This document shows, in pieces, positions 63,501 through 64,000 of a DNA stretch of 64,000 nt (its first letter is position 1; each line of letters begins with the position of its first letter). The position numbers and the translations under genes were made by a program. The notes under the pieces are model-generated. The model was not told the DNA's origin. It worked only from the letters and a program-made list of their open reading frames with translations, and ran no database searches. This stretch comes from Diploscapter coronatus. Lineage: Eukaryota > Nematoda > Chromadorea > Rhabditida > Rhabditidae. The stretch covers positions 48,809,249 through 48,873,248 of the forward strand of contig OZ038423.1 in the NCBI GenBank assembly GCA_964036155.1. The letters are read 5' to 3'.

Positions 63501-64000
63501 TGAAAATGAAACTATTAGCAACTCATTCAATTAGAGAGAACTATTCAATTGCTAAACAATGTCTTTCACATATCGAATAGTTCCAAATCTACTTGGAAGT
63601 TAAGATCTTTTGAAACGCTGAATTTTGAAAATACTTGTAATGGTGTTCGCGACTTTTCTAACAAACGATTTTCTAGTGTTCGAAAATCCGTGCAAAATCG
63701 GTGAGGCTCATTCCGTGAACGGACAATATTTCCAGTGCAATCCAACTGCAATCTGCCCTGCAGGGCATTATTGCCATATTGGACTTGATACGAATTACTG
63801 CTGTCAGGCACTTGGTTTGATTTTGTATTTTTAAATTATATACAAGAATACTTAAATAGCTTTTTTTATAATTTAGACATGATATTTTTGTTTATTAACC
63901 CATGACTTTTCGCTATTATAATTTGATTGCTTTTCAAAATCGTTTAATTTTCAGAAACATATCAACACAAAACTAGCTTTTATTTTGCAGTGACAAGATT
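45579..64000 (+). CDS. Large secreted protein with eight atypical Kunitz domains and six lustrin-type Cys modules (runs off the right edge)
   Basis: Twenty-five exons in continuous phase: 45579-45728, 46077-46149, 47311-47386, 47676-47782, 47878-47898, 48281-48301, 48540-49067, 49455-49619, 50552-50686, 51018-51078, 51244-51353, 51629-51772, 52635-52789, 52955-53061, 53225-53316, 53359-53427, 53706-53882, 54136-54296, 54454-54543, 54588-54637, 54754-54800, 63021-63108, 63243-63328, 63677-63814, 63991 onward; about 953 residues so far. Exon 1 gives a signal peptide (HFRRVLLMCMAMGVVQ). Order: K1 K2, a Pro-rich linker, K3 L1 K4 L2 K5 L3 K6 L4 K7 L5 K8 L6. Kunitz units show the RWYYN...C...F.Y.G..GN.NNF...C...C frame; lustrin units end in YCHIG...CC. 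Every Kunitz unit lacks the second Cys and the usual inhibitory loop. Multi-Kunitz/lustrin proteins occur in nematodes, some (for example MLT-11) tied to moulting; orthology is not claimed. Intron 21 holds three opposite-strand genes. Donors at 53883 (GTCAGA) and 63815 (GTTTGA) are weak but keep frame and domains. Confidence 0.88.
47878..48301 (+). other. Two 21-nt micro-exons of the Kunitz/lustrin gene
   Basis: Exon 5 (47878-47898) and exon 6 (48281-48301) are each 21 nt, in phase 1-1, with canonical splice sites. They encode a basic VVRKKRG and a hydrophobic ENIITLE segment between Kunitz units 1 and 2. The symmetric phase means either could be skipped without a frameshift. RKKR resembles a furin-type cleavage site. 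Confidence 0.6.
49707..49930. mobile_element. MITE-like element with long inverted repeats, in intron 8 of the Kunitz/lustrin gene
   Basis: The left arm from 49707 (CTAGGGCGCATTTATACTT, then GTGCACGAACACG) is matched by the inverted right arm ending at 49930 (GTATAAACGCGCCCTTAG). Arms are about 45 bp with mismatches, total 224 bp. The centre is pyrimidine-rich and non-coding. The exact target duplication is unclear (CTA/TTA possible). Confidence 0.75.
54871..57092 (-). CDS. Short prolyl 4-hydroxylase alpha-like protein, copy A
   Basis: Ten exons: 57092-56973, 56931-56877, 56742-56588, 56360-56339, 56294-56240, 56200-56116, 55924-55759, 55524-55436, 55158-55075, 54957-54871 (TAA); 305 aa. Signal peptide MKLEISYSLLFSLFVIENIE. 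The domain is the 2-oxoglutarate/Fe(II) P4Hc fold: iron ligands in HYAPHYD (His about 182, Asp about 184), the distal His in ALHGACPIKKGEK (about 255), and the Lys that binds 2-oxoglutarate ten residues later. The family hydroxylates prolines in collagen-like sequences in the ER. It lacks the N-terminal peptide-binding part of full-length alpha subunits, as do the short nematode PHY-3/PHY-4-type enzymes. Its intron pattern differs from copies B and C. The acceptor at 55924/55925 gives five extra residues (ICIFY) before the conserved LSYRSGGHY, so this boundary is doubtful. It ends only 70 nt from exon 21 of the host gene. Confidence 0.85.
57093..58501. other. Spacer between prolyl 4-hydroxylase copies A and B
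   Basis: AT-rich. It contains one candidate small open frame (57923-58168, -), listed separately, and the presumed promoter of copy A. The frame 57230-57418 (-) has no supporting signal. No repeat element was recognised. Confidence 0.45.
57923..58168 (-). CDS. Hypothetical small basic protein (doubtful)
   Basis: An 81-codon open frame with a hydrophobic start (MFFLLSTSQMLLITQQ), a very basic middle (SRGKRKRKDSSEE) and a Cys-containing end (TTYSSYCMDH). I recognise no family. A strong donor-like GTAAGAGAG occurs inside it, after LIDS, so at best part of it may be an exon. AATAAA on the minus strand lies shortly downstream. It could equally be chance sequence in the spacer. Confidence 0.22.
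   Translation of the reverse strand: MFFLLSTSQMLLITQQNVYLIAKTHEFRSKLIDSVRERKKNDKKSRNSRGKRKRKDSSEEKISSENAKGCRTTYSSYCMDH
58502..60480 (-). CDS. Short prolyl 4-hydroxylase alpha-like protein, copy B, with a transposon-derived intron
   Basis: Seven exons: 60480-60318, 60090-59933, 59746-59585, 59409-59388, 59248-59129, 58945-58805, 58665-58502 (TGA); 309 aa. Signal peptide MFNYLILNVIIELIALTTLI. Conserved blocks: LRCYWINDKM, ELVHRRKCKR, NANGTWVAHH, LLSYESGG then YYVPHFD (iron ligands His about 174, Asp about 176), PNIGDVILWNN, and SFHAACPIKEGRK (distal His about 244, Lys about 254). All catalytic residues are present, so the enzyme should be active on collagen-type proline. Exon lengths match copy C almost exactly, apart from one extra intron (59249-59387) that splits SGG from YY; that intron is mostly a MITE. 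The tail FFRPFRGPEDIPLFTKSV is shared with copy C. Its ATG is 255 nt downstream of the stop of copy C. Confidence 0.88.
59261..59374. mobile_element. MITE-like element forming most of an intron in prolyl 4-hydroxylase copy B
   Basis: ATTTGACGAAA at 59261-59271 is inverted at 59364-59374, and an internal AATGACGGAACC is inverted as GGTTCCGTCATT at 59346-59357. The 114-bp element makes up 82% of the 139-nt intron 59249-59387. The interior is pyrimidine-rich on the plus strand and resembles the element at 41138-41275. Confidence 0.8.
60736..62642 (-). CDS. Short prolyl 4-hydroxylase alpha-like protein, copy C
   Basis: Six exons: 62642-62498, 62031-61874, 61726-61559, 61379-61238, 61147-61007, 60878-60736 (TGA); 298 aa. 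Signal peptide MKIDTILLILSFSIFVNC. P4Hc motifs: MKCYWINDRFF, HQLVHRRKCRQ, NANGTWLYH, ILSYESGGHYAPHFD in one uninterrupted exon (His about 170, Asp about 172), PTVGDVILWHN, and SFHAACPIWDGKK (distal His about 240, Lys about 250). It is expected to be an ER enzyme acting on collagen-like substrates. The last intron (60879-61006) needs a GC donor (ATAG|GCTAGT); phase and the parallel with copy B (KIG-ISLWVR versus KIG-ASLWIR) support it. Intron 1 carries a MITE-like element. It is first in a head-to-tail array C, B, A. Confidence 0.88.
62162..62330. mobile_element. MITE-like element in intron 1 of prolyl 4-hydroxylase copy C
   Basis: TTGAGACGAAGTAAATGA at 62162-62179 is exactly inverted at 62313-62330 (18-bp TIR). 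Weaker matching continues inward. The 169-bp element is non-coding, and its termini are unlike those of the other elements here. Confidence 0.75.

Noticed and set aside
63021..64000. Right-end Kunitz and lustrin exons as a separate gene
   Set aside because: No start codon or signal peptide precedes them, while phase and domain order continue from the exon ending at 54800.

Overview
The window looks like nuclear DNA of a chromadorean nematode. It is AT-rich, and genes are broken into many short exons by introns as small as about 41-45 nt that end in TTTTCAG or TTTTAG. There are likely spliced-leader acceptors just upstream of several start codons. Gene content fits: a CEL-1-type bifunctional mRNA capping enzyme, short PHY-3/PHY-4-type collagen prolyl 4-hydroxylases, and a Kunitz/lustrin-repeat secreted protein. 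Every multi-exon model below was built by hand from splice sites and reading-phase continuity. No search was run.

Layout. 1-2.27 kb: 3' part of a divergent Hsp70 (+). 3.0-8.2 kb: mRNA capping enzyme, 17 exons (+). 9.0-14.7 kb: Integrator subunit 9, 19 exons (+); a poly(A) signal lies about 107 nt before a splice acceptor, so the two may form an operon. 15.0-16.1 kb: small secreted Cys-rich protein (-). 16.1-25.2 kb: no gene recognised. 25.2-29.8 kb: seven-transmembrane receptor (+, first exon not found). 30.5-36.5 kb: FAM161-family protein, 17 exons (+), with a mariner element in one intron. 37.46-37.84 kb: short secreted, possibly peptide-precursor gene (+). 37.9-45.6 kb: no gene recognised, but MITE-like repeats and strongly strand-biased purine/pyrimidine tracts. 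45.6 kb to the right edge: one large gene for a secreted protein alternating eight atypical Kunitz domains with six lustrin-type Cys modules (+, continues past the window).

The most notable arrangement is at the right end. Intron 21 of the Kunitz/lustrin gene (8.2 kb) holds three complete prolyl 4-hydroxylase genes on the opposite strand in tandem. In the middle copy a 139-nt intron, absent from both neighbours, is 82% one terminal-inverted-repeat element and sits inside the iron-binding region without changing the protein length. This looks like an intron created by a transposon. Cuticle collagen hydroxylation and Kunitz-type extracellular proteins are both matrix functions in nematodes, so the nesting may be meaningful, but that is inference.

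Other recurring features are four in-frame introns that require GC instead of GT at the donor, several different MITE-like families, and two 21-nt micro-exons in the Kunitz gene.
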